Shown here: positions 1-5,460 of the stretch, in pieces | How the letters are laid out: each line of letters begins with the position of its first letter | Position numbering within the stretch: position 1 is the first letter of the stretch | Assembly: GCA_946184715.1 (NCBI GenBank) | Contig: CAMHGU010000154.1 | Span: 1 to 5,525, forward strand | Length of the DNA: 5,525 nucleotides | Direction of reading: 5' to 3' | Source of the DNA: an uncultured bacterium | Lineage (GTDB): Bacteria; Bacteroidota; Bacteroidia; Bacteroidales; Muribaculaceae | Position numbers and translations under genes: made by a program | Notes under the pieces: generated by a model | Database searches by the model: none | The model's input: only the letters and a program-made list of their open reading frames with translations | Told to the model about the DNA's origin: nothing

Positions 1-30
1 TCAGCTTGACATACGCAACAGCCGAGCGAT

Positions 31-51
31 GATAAACCGTTAGGGCTTATC
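31..51 (-). other. Small stem-loop beyond the sorting-tail relic
   Basis: On the minus strand GATAAGCC and GGTTTATC can form an 8-bp stem (one G-T wobble) closed by a five-base loop. The stem begins about 10 nt after the TAA of the relic at 62-100. No T-run follows on either strand, so a factor-independent terminator is not supported. It could be the 3' end of the transcript of the gene that once owned the relic tail, or chance. Confidence 0.25.
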
Positions 52-61
52 TATCGGGAAG

Positions 62-100
62 TTACTTCACGAGAATCTTTCGGCCGCCGGCGATGTAGAA
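62..100 (-). pseudogene. Orphan remnant of a C-terminal sorting tail
   Basis: Read on the minus strand, these bases encode FYIAGGRKILVK followed by TAA. This matches the very C-terminal strand of Bacteroidetes type IX secretion sorting domains, usually of the form G-[FI]-Y-I-x-x-G-[RK]-K-[IV]-x-[VI]-[KR]. An in-frame TGA lies immediately upstream at 101-103 and the DNA beyond it is AT-rich with further stops, so no protein can read into the tail. It is also out of frame with the LRR gene that stops at 178. It is best read as the surviving 3' end of a deleted or displaced surface-protein gene. The stretch is only 12 codons, so chance cannot be excluded. Confidence 0.45.
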
Positions 101-102
101 TC

Positions 103-137
103 AAAAATATTAGCCAATTCGGTTATATTACGATTGG
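103..137 (-). terminator. Possible weak terminator of the LRR gene
   Basis: Going leftwards, CCAATCG (131-137) can pair with 114-121 through a one-base bulge, giving seven base pairs around a nine-base AT-rich loop. A run of five T residues on the minus strand (103-107) follows a few bases later. It lies about 40 nt past the LRR stop codon, a sensible place for transcription to end. The stem is short and AT-rich, so termination would be weak. Confidence 0.35.
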
Positions 138-177
138 TTGCATTATTATCCGAACTTATTTATTTGTAACGAGGCGG

Positions 178-2556
178 TCACTCGCCGGCGAGGACCTTCT
201 CGAGGAGGATGGAGACGTCGTTGCCATCCACGGAGCCGTCGCCATTGATGTCGGCCACTGCCTTCAGCTCAGCCGAGACGCCACCGGCGAGCACCGTCTC
301 GACCAGCATTGACTCGTCGCTGCCATCCACGATCTCATCGCCGTCAAGGTCGCCGGGCACAATCGTACCTTCCATTTCAATCATATTGGAGAAGTCGGCC
401 CAGCCGAGGGCGTTGAGATATGCTTCGGTCGTCCCTTTGGGAATATAGAGCGGCAGTTGCGCGAGCTGTTCATCAGTGAGGCCGAGCGCTACGGTCATAG
501 GCTCGGTGATATGGCTCGTGATCTTTTGCAAGCCGGTGCAACCTTTGAGCGGATTAGGACCTATTGCTTTGACTGAGGCGGGGAAAGATATTTTGGTAAG
601 GGCGGTTTGATTTTTGCAAATATTGCCGGGGATTCGCTCCACTTCATTGCCAAAATTCAGAGAAGTCAATGTGCAATTGGAGAAGAACGGCGAATTAATC
701 GGATTTGCGCTTTTATCCGCACAATTTTTCGCATTCCATTCCACTGTGGTTAGAGTTTCTGGAAATGGTGCATCGCCAATAAGCTTCACCGATGCCGGAA
801 TCGTGATATGGGTGATTAGATTGCAGCCCTTAAAAGCCCAGGAGTCGATTGATTCTACCGAATTCCCGAGGGCTATCGAAGCTATATCTCGACAATTTAA
901 AAAAGCAGATCTCCCTATCGAGGTGACGGAGTTGGGAATGGTGACGGCCTGCAGACCGGTGAGTTCGAATGCTGCATCTCCTATTATTTCCAATGATGAG
1001 GGCAAGTCGATGCTTGTAATACCTTTGCATTTGGAAAACGCATAATTGCCGATGGTGTTGACTGCGCTACCGAGCGTCACGTCCTTCAGCTTTTGGCATC
1101 CCCGAAACGCTGCTCCGGCAATGGTGGTCGCTGAATTGGGGATAACTAACTCTTCAATGTCGTTATATGCAAACGCCGATGCTCCGATGTATTCTACCGA
1201 AGTGCCTAATGTTAATCTTTCAATATGGCAATACTCGAAAGCATAATCCCCAATGTGCTTAACCGAATTGGGAACTGTCAAAGATTTTATTCGGGTATAA
1301 TCACATAGATAAGAGGGGATACCCCTCACTTCATCGCCTATAGTGAATGACAATGGCAATGTTATGGGGCTCTCCGGATTAACATTGAAAGGCGGTGGGC
1401 ATCCGTCACAATAATCCAAGTCCAAGTATGAAATAAAGTTGTTACAGCTTACCGCATTCCATGTAACAGTTGAAAGACTCGTACATCCCTTAAACACGTT
1501 AAGCCCTAATGATTCAAGCGTAGTCGGAACGGTCAAATCGGTCAGATTCGAACAACCGCTGAAGGCTTCCGCCCCAACTGCTGTTACACCCTCCGGAATG
1601 CATAAGCTGGTAAGTTTATAGCAGTACGAAAAAGCTTCTTTCGGTATTATAGTGACCGCCTTAGGCCAAAAGTCTAAATCGGTTATCGAGCAACATTGAA
1701 AAACTCCTTCTCCGATGCTCTTTACTGAATTAGGGATTGTGATGCTGCTAAGGCTACATCCGTAAAATGCGTATTTGCCAATAGATTTGACTGACGATGG
1801 CAAAGTAACTGATGTGATATCGTTGCATCCTATGAAAGCGCAGTCTTTAATTTCAGTAATGCCATCCGGAATCTCAAGCGAGGTAATCTTCTTGGTTCCT
1901 AAATACAATGTGGCATAAGTATTGTCGCAAGGATTAGAGCCTAGTGACGGTAAAGTTCTATCCGGTTTCTTCGTTTCGAATCTGATTCCGCACCATTTGG
2001 CTATATCGGTGGTTTTGACATATTTAAGGTTGGAACAGTATTGAAATGCGTCTGCCCCAATATATAGGTTGGAATGAGGGTCAATTGATATTTCTATCAG
2101 CCCTTTACACTCGCTGAATGCATCATTTCCTATAGAAGCTACTGATTTAGGGATATCAAGACTGTTAATTCCATTACATCTATAAAACGCATAATTTCCG
2201 ATGGAAGAAACGGAGTTAGGTATTTCGATGCCGGTCAGCGCCACACATGCGGTAAAGGCATAATCTTGAATATCCTTAATTGAATTTGGGAGCGACACAC
2301 TCGTAAGGCGGTCGCATTGATAGAATGCGTAATTACCGATTGATGTCACAGGATAAGTGTCATTACCCAGAGAAATACTCTCGGGAATGGTGATATCACC
2401 TATATATCGCGAAGAATTATAATAAGCACTTTCCCCATAGGTGACAGAGGCTTCTCCATTCTCAATGTTATAGAATATGTCGTCAATCGTGACATAGGCG
2501 TTGGCTGTCAATGCTATGGATAAGAGCACAACCGCAATTGATATTATACGTTTCAT
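178..2556 (-). CDS. Secreted BspA-like leucine-rich-repeat protein with C-terminal dockerin-like domain
   Basis: This 792-residue protein is predicted to be exported. Residues 1-20 are a classic signal peptide (two basic residues, hydrophobic core, ANA before Y21), which fixes the start at 2556 rather than an upstream ATG at 2604 that would bury the signal. A short beta-rich N-terminal region (about 21-70) is followed by some 19 LRR_5/BspA repeats of 22-23 residues (about 70-675), with units like SIGNYAFYxC and ITIPNSVKSIG. Three longer irregular inserts interrupt them. A capping segment (about 679-730, with LYIPKGTTEAY) precedes a dockerin-like tail (735-792) with two calcium loops, DLDGDEIVDGSD and DINGDGSVDGND. 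BspA-type proteins are surface proteins often linked to adhesion; the ligand here is unknown. No lipobox, LPXTG or type IX sorting tail is present in frame. The gene follows the 75-aa mini-gene by 29 nt, with no promoter of its own seen. The LRR part is AT-rich, but the last ~120 codons are GC-rich. Confidence 0.93.
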   Translation of the reverse strand: MKRIISIAVVLLSIALTANAYVTIDDIFYNIENGEASVTYGESAYYNSSRYIGDITIPESISLGNDTYPVTSIGNYAFYQCDRLTSVSLPNSIKDIQDYAFTACVALTGIEIPNSVSSIGNYAFYRCNGINSLDIPKSVASIGNDAFSECKGLIEISIDPHSNLYIGADAFQYCSNLKYVKTTDIAKWCGIRFETKKPDRTLPSLGSNPCDNTYATLYLGTKKITSLEIPDGITEIKDCAFIGCNDITSVTLPSSVKSIGKYAFYGCSLSSITIPNSVKSIGEGVFQCCSITDLDFWPKAVTIIPKEAFSYCYKLTSLCIPEGVTAVGAEAFSGCSNLTDLTVPTTLESLGLNVFKGCTSLSTVTWNAVSCNNFISYLDLDYCDGCPPPFNVNPESPITLPLSFTIGDEVRGIPSYLCDYTRIKSLTVPNSVKHIGDYAFEYCHIERLTLGTSVEYIGASAFAYNDIEELVIPNSATTIAGAAFRGCQKLKDVTLGSAVNTIGNYAFSKCKGITSIDLPSSLEIIGDAAFELTGLQAVTIPNSVTSIGRSAFLNCRDIASIALGNSVESIDSWAFKGCNLITHITIPASVKLIGDAPFPETLTTVEWNAKNCADKSANPINSPFFSNCTLTSLNFGNEVERIPGNICKNQTALTKISFPASVKAIGPNPLKGCTGLQKITSHITEPMTVALGLTDEQLAQLPLYIPKGTTEAYLNALGWADFSNMIEMEGTIVPGDLDGDEIVDGSDESMLVETVLAGGVSAELKAVADINGDGSVDGNDVSILLEKVLAGE

Positions 2557-2585
2557 ATTATTTACTTTAGAGGTTTTATTTTTGG

Positions 2586-2813
2586 TTATATTTCGTCCCA
2601 GCATAATCCGTTGAATATCCAGCAGCGAGCCACTGCTCCGATAGTTATATTATCCCCCTTTAGGGTAATAGTCCCTGTGGTGTCGTTGACAAGTTTACCT
2701 CCTCTGAAGCATAGCACGCTTCCGGCTCCGACGACAACCTGGCTTGAGGTGAGATTGACAGGCGAGTCAATGACAAAAAAGCTGTCGGCAACTGCTAAAT
2801 CCTGCTCCGTCAT
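2586..2813 (-). CDS. 75-aa orphan beta-helix N-cap-like protein
   Basis: The product has no signal peptide or membrane segment. Residues 4-57 read like the opening cap of large right-handed beta-helix proteins (pectate-lyase/tail-spike-like) common in Bacteroidales and their phages: QDLAVADSFFVIDSPVNL, then VVVGAGSVLCFRGGKLVN, then TITLKGDNITIGA. The hallmark is L-x-F-x-GG-x-[LF]-x-N after a valine-rich strand. In full-length relatives the helix continues for hundreds of residues, but here the frame stops at residue 75, just past WIFNG, so this is a truncated remnant or a stand-alone domain. The start at 2813 is chosen because an alternative ATG at 2849 lies inside the -7 promoter element. 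The frame is intact and sits directly behind a consensus promoter, which argues that it is transcribed. It precedes the LRR gene by 29 nt and probably shares its transcript. The family assignment is from pattern memory and function is unknown. Confidence 0.6.
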   Translation of the reverse strand: MTEQDLAVADSFFVIDSPVNLTSSQVVVGAGSVLCFRGGKLVNDTTGTITLKGDNITIGAVARCWIFNGLCWDEI

Positions 2814-2846
2814 AATTATAAGAGTTAATGTGTTGCTATTACACCG

Positions 2847-2878
2847 CAAATATAATAATCAGGAGACACAAAAACAAA
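2847..2878 (-). promoter_or_regulatory. Bacteroidetes-type promoter for the mini-gene and LRR gene
   Basis: On the minus strand TTTG (2875-2878) is separated by exactly 20 nt from TATATTTG (2847-2854). This is a full match to the Bacteroidetes primary sigma consensus TTTG-N19-21-TAnnTTTG. Transcription should start near 2840, leaving a leader of about 27 nt before the ATG at 2813. No equivalent element was found between the mini-gene and the LRR gene, so this promoter probably drives both. Confidence 0.8.
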
Positions 2879-2998
2879 GATTCATAATTAATATTTACGA
2901 AACCGCTGATTCCCGGCGATTATATGGTTGAGCAAACGAAAAATAAACTTCAGCCGTGCATTACGGATGAGATTGTTTTCAGAGTTGAGCACATCGTT

Positions 2999-3028
2999 CA
3001 AAAATAATGTGGCACGGAAAAGCGCAAA
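2999..3028 (-). promoter_or_regulatory. Possible second leftward promoter
   Basis: On the minus strand TTTG (3025-3028) and TATTTTTG (2999-3006) resemble the -33 and -7 elements, but the spacer is 18 nt, one short of the usual range. It would fire leftwards about 150 nt upstream of the stronger promoter at 2847-2878 and almost abuts the rightward pyrE promoter. Because the DNA is AT-rich, a chance match is quite possible. Confidence 0.25.
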
Positions 3029-3032
3029 TAAA

Positions 3033-3064
3033 TTTGGCTTTTCGCTCGACGTGCACTAAATTTG
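3033..3064 (+). promoter_or_regulatory. Bacteroidetes-type promoter of the pyrE operon
   Basis: TTTG (3033-3036), a 20-nt spacer and TAAATTTG (3057-3064) match the Bacteroidetes housekeeping promoter in full. The predicted transcription start is about 3070, so the leader before the pyrE ATG is only about 15 nt. That leaves no room for a riboswitch or pyrimidine-sensing attenuator in the leader. No clear Shine-Dalgarno sequence precedes the ATG, as is usual in this phylum. Confidence 0.8.
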
Positions 3065-3085
3065 CAAAAGTAAAATCTGATAGCT

Positions 3086-3739
3086 ATGGCAGAAACAATC
3101 AAACTCGACCGTATGCTCGCACGCCGCCTCCTGAGCGTCAGTGCAATCAAACTTCAGCCCGGCAGCCCCTTCGTGTGGCGCACGGGGTGGAACTCGCCCA
3201 TATATACCGACAACCGCTCGGTGCTCTCCTATCCGCTATTGCGCAACTTCATCAAGATAGAGCTGGCGCGCACCATCATTGAGAACTTCAACGATGTGGA
3301 GGTGGTGGCTACCGTAGCCACCGGCGCTATCGCTATCGGCGCCATAGTGGCCGACGTCATGGGACTGCCTTTCGTGTATGTGCGCTCGCACCCCAAAGAC
3401 CACGGCCTCGAGAATGTGATTGAAGGCAACATCAAGCCGGGCCAGAAGGTGGTGGTGCTCGAAGACACCGTCACCACCGGCGCCAATCTCGTCAAAGCCG
3501 TGGAGGACGTCACCTTCGCCGGTGGCAATGTGATAGGTATGACATCAATCATCAACTACGGCTTCCCGATGGCCGAGGCTCGAGTGCAAGCCACAAAGCT
3601 CAAGCTCATCTCCCTCACCAATTATCGCGCCATCCTCGATGAGGCTCTCGCCACCAAATTCATCAACAAGGCCGATATGAAAGAGCTCGAGCGTTGGCAC
3701 TCCGACCCCGAGAATTGGACCGTGGAAGAAGAACTCTAA
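3086..3739 (+). CDS. pyrE: Orotate phosphoribosyltransferase
   Basis: This enzyme transfers the ribose-phosphate of PRPP to orotate, giving orotidine 5'-monophosphate, the fifth step of de novo UMP synthesis in the cytoplasm. The product has 217 residues, close to the usual 210-215 of bacterial PyrE. The PRPP-binding motif is at 122-134 (VVVLEDTVTTGAN, with the acidic pair E126-D127 and the TTG turn). The flexible catalytic loop is at 98-107 (YVRSHPKDHG, with K104 and H106). The N-terminal SPIYTDNR (37-44) also fits the family. The start is supported by the short distance to a perfect promoter. The C-terminal tail (WHSDPENW) is the form I associate with Bacteroidetes PyrE. It is the first gene of a three-gene operon, followed after 20 nt by the SRPBCC-like gene. 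Confidence 0.96.
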   Translation: MAETIKLDRMLARRLLSVSAIKLQPGSPFVWRTGWNSPIYTDNRSVLSYPLLRNFIKIELARTIIENFNDVEVVATVATGAIAIGAIVADVMGLPFVYVRSHPKDHGLENVIEGNIKPGQKVVVLEDTVTTGANLVKAVEDVTFAGGNVIGMTSIINYGFPMAEARVQATKLKLISLTNYRAILDEALATKFINKADMKELERWHSDPENWTVEEEL

Positions 3740-3759
3740 CCCACCTTGAACATTACGTT

Positions 3760-4188
3760 ATGGCACAGTATAAAAGCGAAGCAGCCAAGATAGCATTCGA
3801 CATCGACACAGTATTCGCCAAGCTCTCCTCGCCCGAGGCCCTCGGCAAGATGGTGGCCCTGCTGCCGCCGGAGGCGCAAGAGAAAATGAAGGACGTGGAG
3901 TTCACGCCCGAAGGCATCTCGTTCAAATACAACGGTATGGGCCCGTTCACGCTTGCCCTCACCGAGACCTCGGCCCCGCGCCGCATCGTATATGGCGCCA
4001 AGTCGTCGCCCGTGCCCTTCGGCCTCAGCGTTGACCTCTCGCCGCTCGACGACGGCAACACCGAGGGCGTCGTCACCGCCGACCTCGAGATTCCCGTATT
4101 CCTCAAGGCGATGATCAGCGGGCCGCTCACCAAAGGAATGGAGAAGGTGGCCACACTGCTGGCGATGATTCCCTACGACAAGCTATAA
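3760..4188 (+). CDS. SRPBCC/START-like domain protein of unknown function
   Basis: This 142-residue cytosolic protein has no signal peptide. Its layout fits the helix-grip (SRPBCC, Bet v1/START-like) fold. A first strand and short helix span about 3-28, beta-rich sequence runs from 45 to 112 (including VEFTPEGISFKYNGMG and RRIVYGAKSS), and a long amphipathic C-terminal helix covers about 113-137 with an MISGPLTKGMEKVA core. Such folds form a hydrophobic cavity for a small ligand, but no catalytic residues can be assigned and the ligand is unknown. The ATG at 3760 is chosen because a longer frame from 3694 would overlap the end of pyrE in another frame and add a non-conserved leader. It lies 20 nt after pyrE and its stop overlaps the next start. 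From memory, a similar small gene follows pyrE in many Bacteroidales, which suggests a conserved but undefined link to metabolism. Confidence 0.85.
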   Translation: MAQYKSEAAKIAFDIDTVFAKLSSPEALGKMVALLPPEAQEKMKDVEFTPEGISFKYNGMGPFTLALTETSAPRRIVYGAKSSPVPFGLSVDLSPLDDGNTEGVVTADLEIPVFLKAMISGPLTKGMEKVATLLAMIPYDKL

Positions 4189-4697
4189 TGACGCGCGTAG
4201 GCATCCTTTCCGATACACACGCATGGTGGGACGACCGCTATGCGTTATATTTCGCCTCCTGCGATGAGATATGGCACGCCGGCGACATCGGCAACGACCT
4301 TGTGGCCGACCGCCTGGCCGCCATCGCTCCCCTCCGCGCCGTCCACGGCAACATCGACGGCCAGTCGCTGCGCCGCCGCTTCCCCGCCACCCTCACCTTC
4401 GAGGTGGAGGGCCTGCGTGTGGCTATGCTACACATCGGCGGCCGTCCCGGCCGCTACGAAGCCGCCGCCCGCGCCCTCCTCGCCTCCTATCGCCCCAACA
4501 TCCTCGTGGCCGGACACTCCCATATCCTCAAAATCGCCCACGACCCCGCCTTCAACTGCCTATTCATCAATCCCGGCGCCGCCGGACGCCAAGGCTGGCA
4601 AACCGTCAGCACCCTCGTCCGCCTCACCCTCGATGCCGGCCGCCCCCTCGATTGCGAAGTCATAGAGCTCGCCAAGCCCACCTCTCCCGCCCGGTAA
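4188..4697 (+). CDS. YfcE/MJ0936-type metallophosphoesterase
   Basis: This 169-residue protein belongs to the calcineurin-like phosphoesterase superfamily, in the small single-domain YfcE/MJ0936 branch, whose members hydrolyse phosphodiesters with two metal ions. All metal-ligand motifs are visible: SDTH (D9, H11), AGD (D33), HGNID (N55), the histidine in MLHIGG (H82) and GHSH (H110, H112). The near-C-terminal NPGAAG is also typical. It is therefore likely active, though its physiological substrate is not predictable. The ATG overlaps the previous stop by one base (TAATG), which indicates translational coupling and co-transcription with pyrE. The coding sequence is very GC-rich at third positions, which creates long spurious frames on the same stretch. 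The C-terminal tail beyond about 160 is short and variable. No clear terminator was found after it. Confidence 0.93.
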   Translation: MTRVGILSDTHAWWDDRYALYFASCDEIWHAGDIGNDLVADRLAAIAPLRAVHGNIDGQSLRRRFPATLTFEVEGLRVAMLHIGGRPGRYEAAARALLASYRPNILVAGHSHILKIAHDPAFNCLFINPGAAGRQGWQTVSTLVRLTLDAGRPLDCEVIELAKPTSPAR

Positions 4698-4774
4698 GGT
4701 GACGTGCTCGCCCTGTAAGCCATACGGAATTCATAAAAATTTATAAATTGGGGGCTTGCTTGGCAGTTTTTTAT

Positions 4775-4782
4775 TACTTTTG
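4775..4782 (+). promoter_or_regulatory. -7 box for the SPOR lipoprotein gene
   Basis: TACTTTTG fits TAnnTTTG and sits 22 nt before the ATG at 4805, nearly the same geometry as at pyrE (21 nt). The expected -33 TTTG is missing at the proper distance. The nearest TTG is at 4748-4750, with 24 nt between, so the promoter is weaker or needs help. Upstream is an AT-rich 12-bp palindrome (AATTTATAAATT, 4738-4749). Confidence 0.55.
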
Positions 4783-4804
4783 CCCTGACTAAAACCTTAC
4801 TGTG

Positions 4805-5305
4805 ATGAAAACGAAACTGATGATACTCTCGATAGCCGCCCTGATGCTGGTGGCTATGGCATCATGCAAAAGCAATGAGGCCAACTATCGCAAAGCGTAC
4901 GAAACCACCAAGCAGGCTATCAAGAATAAGAGCCAAACCGACCCTGAGATTCTGGCCAAGATGGAGGCCGAGAAGCGCGGCCGCGAGGCCGTGGTGGGCG
5001 GCGACTCTATCCGCGTGAAGACGGAGTTTCTTACGCTCGTCGATGGGCAGAACGGTGAGCATATCGCCCACGACTACGGCGTGTGTGTAGGGATGTTTAA
5101 GCAGATTTTCAACGCCCGCATGCAGCGCGACCGCCTCAAGAAGCGCGGCAACGACGCCTATATCGTGAAGAACAACGATGGCGACCACTACGTGATAATG
5201 AAGGGCTTCGACGACGTGAACGATGCCGCGGCCTATCTCAAGACGCTCTCCACAGGCGAGAAGCTCCCCATCGAGCCTTTCATCCTCTCGGTAGGCAAGT
5301 ACTGA
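4805..5305 (+). CDS. SPOR-domain lipoprotein
   Basis: This 166-residue envelope lipoprotein starts with a lipoprotein signal peptide: KTK, a hydrophobic core, and the lipobox-like MASC with C21 as the predicted acylated residue. The next residues are KSNEAN, with no strong sign of a surface-export signal. A charged, probably helical linker (25-65, rich in K, E and R) leads to a SPOR domain at about 90-150 (HDYGVCVGMFKQIFNAR, then DAYIVKNNDGDHYVIMKGF and a DAAAYLKTL helix). SPOR domains bind peptidoglycan lacking stem peptides, often at division sites, so a role in cell-wall or division biology is likely but inferred. A GTG at 4802 directly before the ATG is in frame; the ATG at 4805 is preferred. 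The gene has its own -7 box and ends before a strong hairpin, so it appears monocistronic. Confidence 0.88.
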   Translation: MKTKLMILSIAALMLVAMASCKSNEANYRKAYETTKQAIKNKSQTDPEILAKMEAEKRGREAVVGGDSIRVKTEFLTLVDGQNGEHIAHDYGVCVGMFKQIFNARMQRDRLKKRGNDAYIVKNNDGDHYVIMKGFDDVNDAAAYLKTLSTGEKLPIEPFILSVGKY

Positions 5306-5329
5306 GCTTGAAACGCTACTGAGATATCG

Positions 5330-5374
5330 GATTACTCGGAGTAATCACAGTAATCGGATTGGCTGGATTGATAT
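5330..5374. repeat. Five-unit degenerate 9-bp-phased repeat
   Basis: The stretch after the SPOR gene can be read as five 9-base units in phase. Three carry GTAATC or its inverse (GATTACTCG, GAGTAATCA, CAGTAATCG), and the last two begin with GATTG. The first two units form an inverted repeat (GATTACTC and GAGTAATC, one base apart). It is non-coding and lies in the 3' untranslated region between the stop at 5305 and the hairpin at 5402. It may be a worn copy of an interspersed intergenic repeat; function unknown. Confidence 0.4.
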
Positions 5375-5401
5375 GAGGGCTCGCGGTTGCGAGCGGCAAC
5401 G

Positions 5402-5438
5402 ACGAAGGCGAGCCTCCACACCGGAGGCTCGCCTTCGT
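5402..5438. terminator. Perfect hairpin between convergent genes, likely bidirectional terminator
   Basis: Positions 5402-5417 and 5423-5438 are perfectly complementary over 16 bp, mostly G-C, with a five-base loop (ACACC). It lies 97 nt past the SPOR stop and 22 nt past the stop of the convergent gene ending at 5461, the expected place for a shared transcription terminator. No T-run follows on either strand, so efficient intrinsic termination is uncertain. It may instead protect mRNA 3' ends. Confidence 0.65.
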
Positions 5439-5460
5439 ATAGGGGTTGAAGATAGGATTG

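Noticed and set aside
2..43. Short plus-strand frame (QLDIRNSRAMINR-stop) entering from the left edge
   Set aside because: It has only 13 codons, no recognisable motif and no terminator-like T-run after it. It cannot be told from chance.
209..1621. Plus-strand open frames across the LRR gene
   Set aside because: They are antisense shadows of the repeat codons, with no motifs, starts or promoters of their own.
178..2556. LRR DNA repeats as a CRISPR-like or satellite array
   Set aside because: The repetition is at protein level with diverged DNA units of about 66-69 bases in one open frame. There are no constant repeats separated by unique spacers.
2557..2604. A longer start for the LRR protein at 2604
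   Set aside because: It would add 16 polar residues before a clear signal peptide and overlap the end of the mini-gene. MKRI at 2556 is the natural secretion start.
2814..2849. A longer start for the mini-gene at 2849
   Set aside because: The ATG lies inside the -7 element of the promoter, upstream of the predicted transcription start.
3694..3759. A longer start for the SRPBCC-like gene
   Set aside because: It overlaps the end of pyrE in another frame and adds an Arg-rich leader unlike the fold. The ATG at 3760 has normal operon spacing.
4240..4702. Long Pro/Arg/Ser-rich frames overlapping the metallophosphoesterase
   Set aside because: They are shadows of a GC-rich gene. The metal-ligand motifs occur only in the 4188-4697 frame.
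4715..4772. Possible terminator after the phosphoesterase (GTAAGCC with GGCTTGC, then six T residues)
   Set aside because: The stem is 7 bp with a wobble and a loop of about 31 bases, and the T-run starts 7 nt after the stem. The structure is too weak to call.
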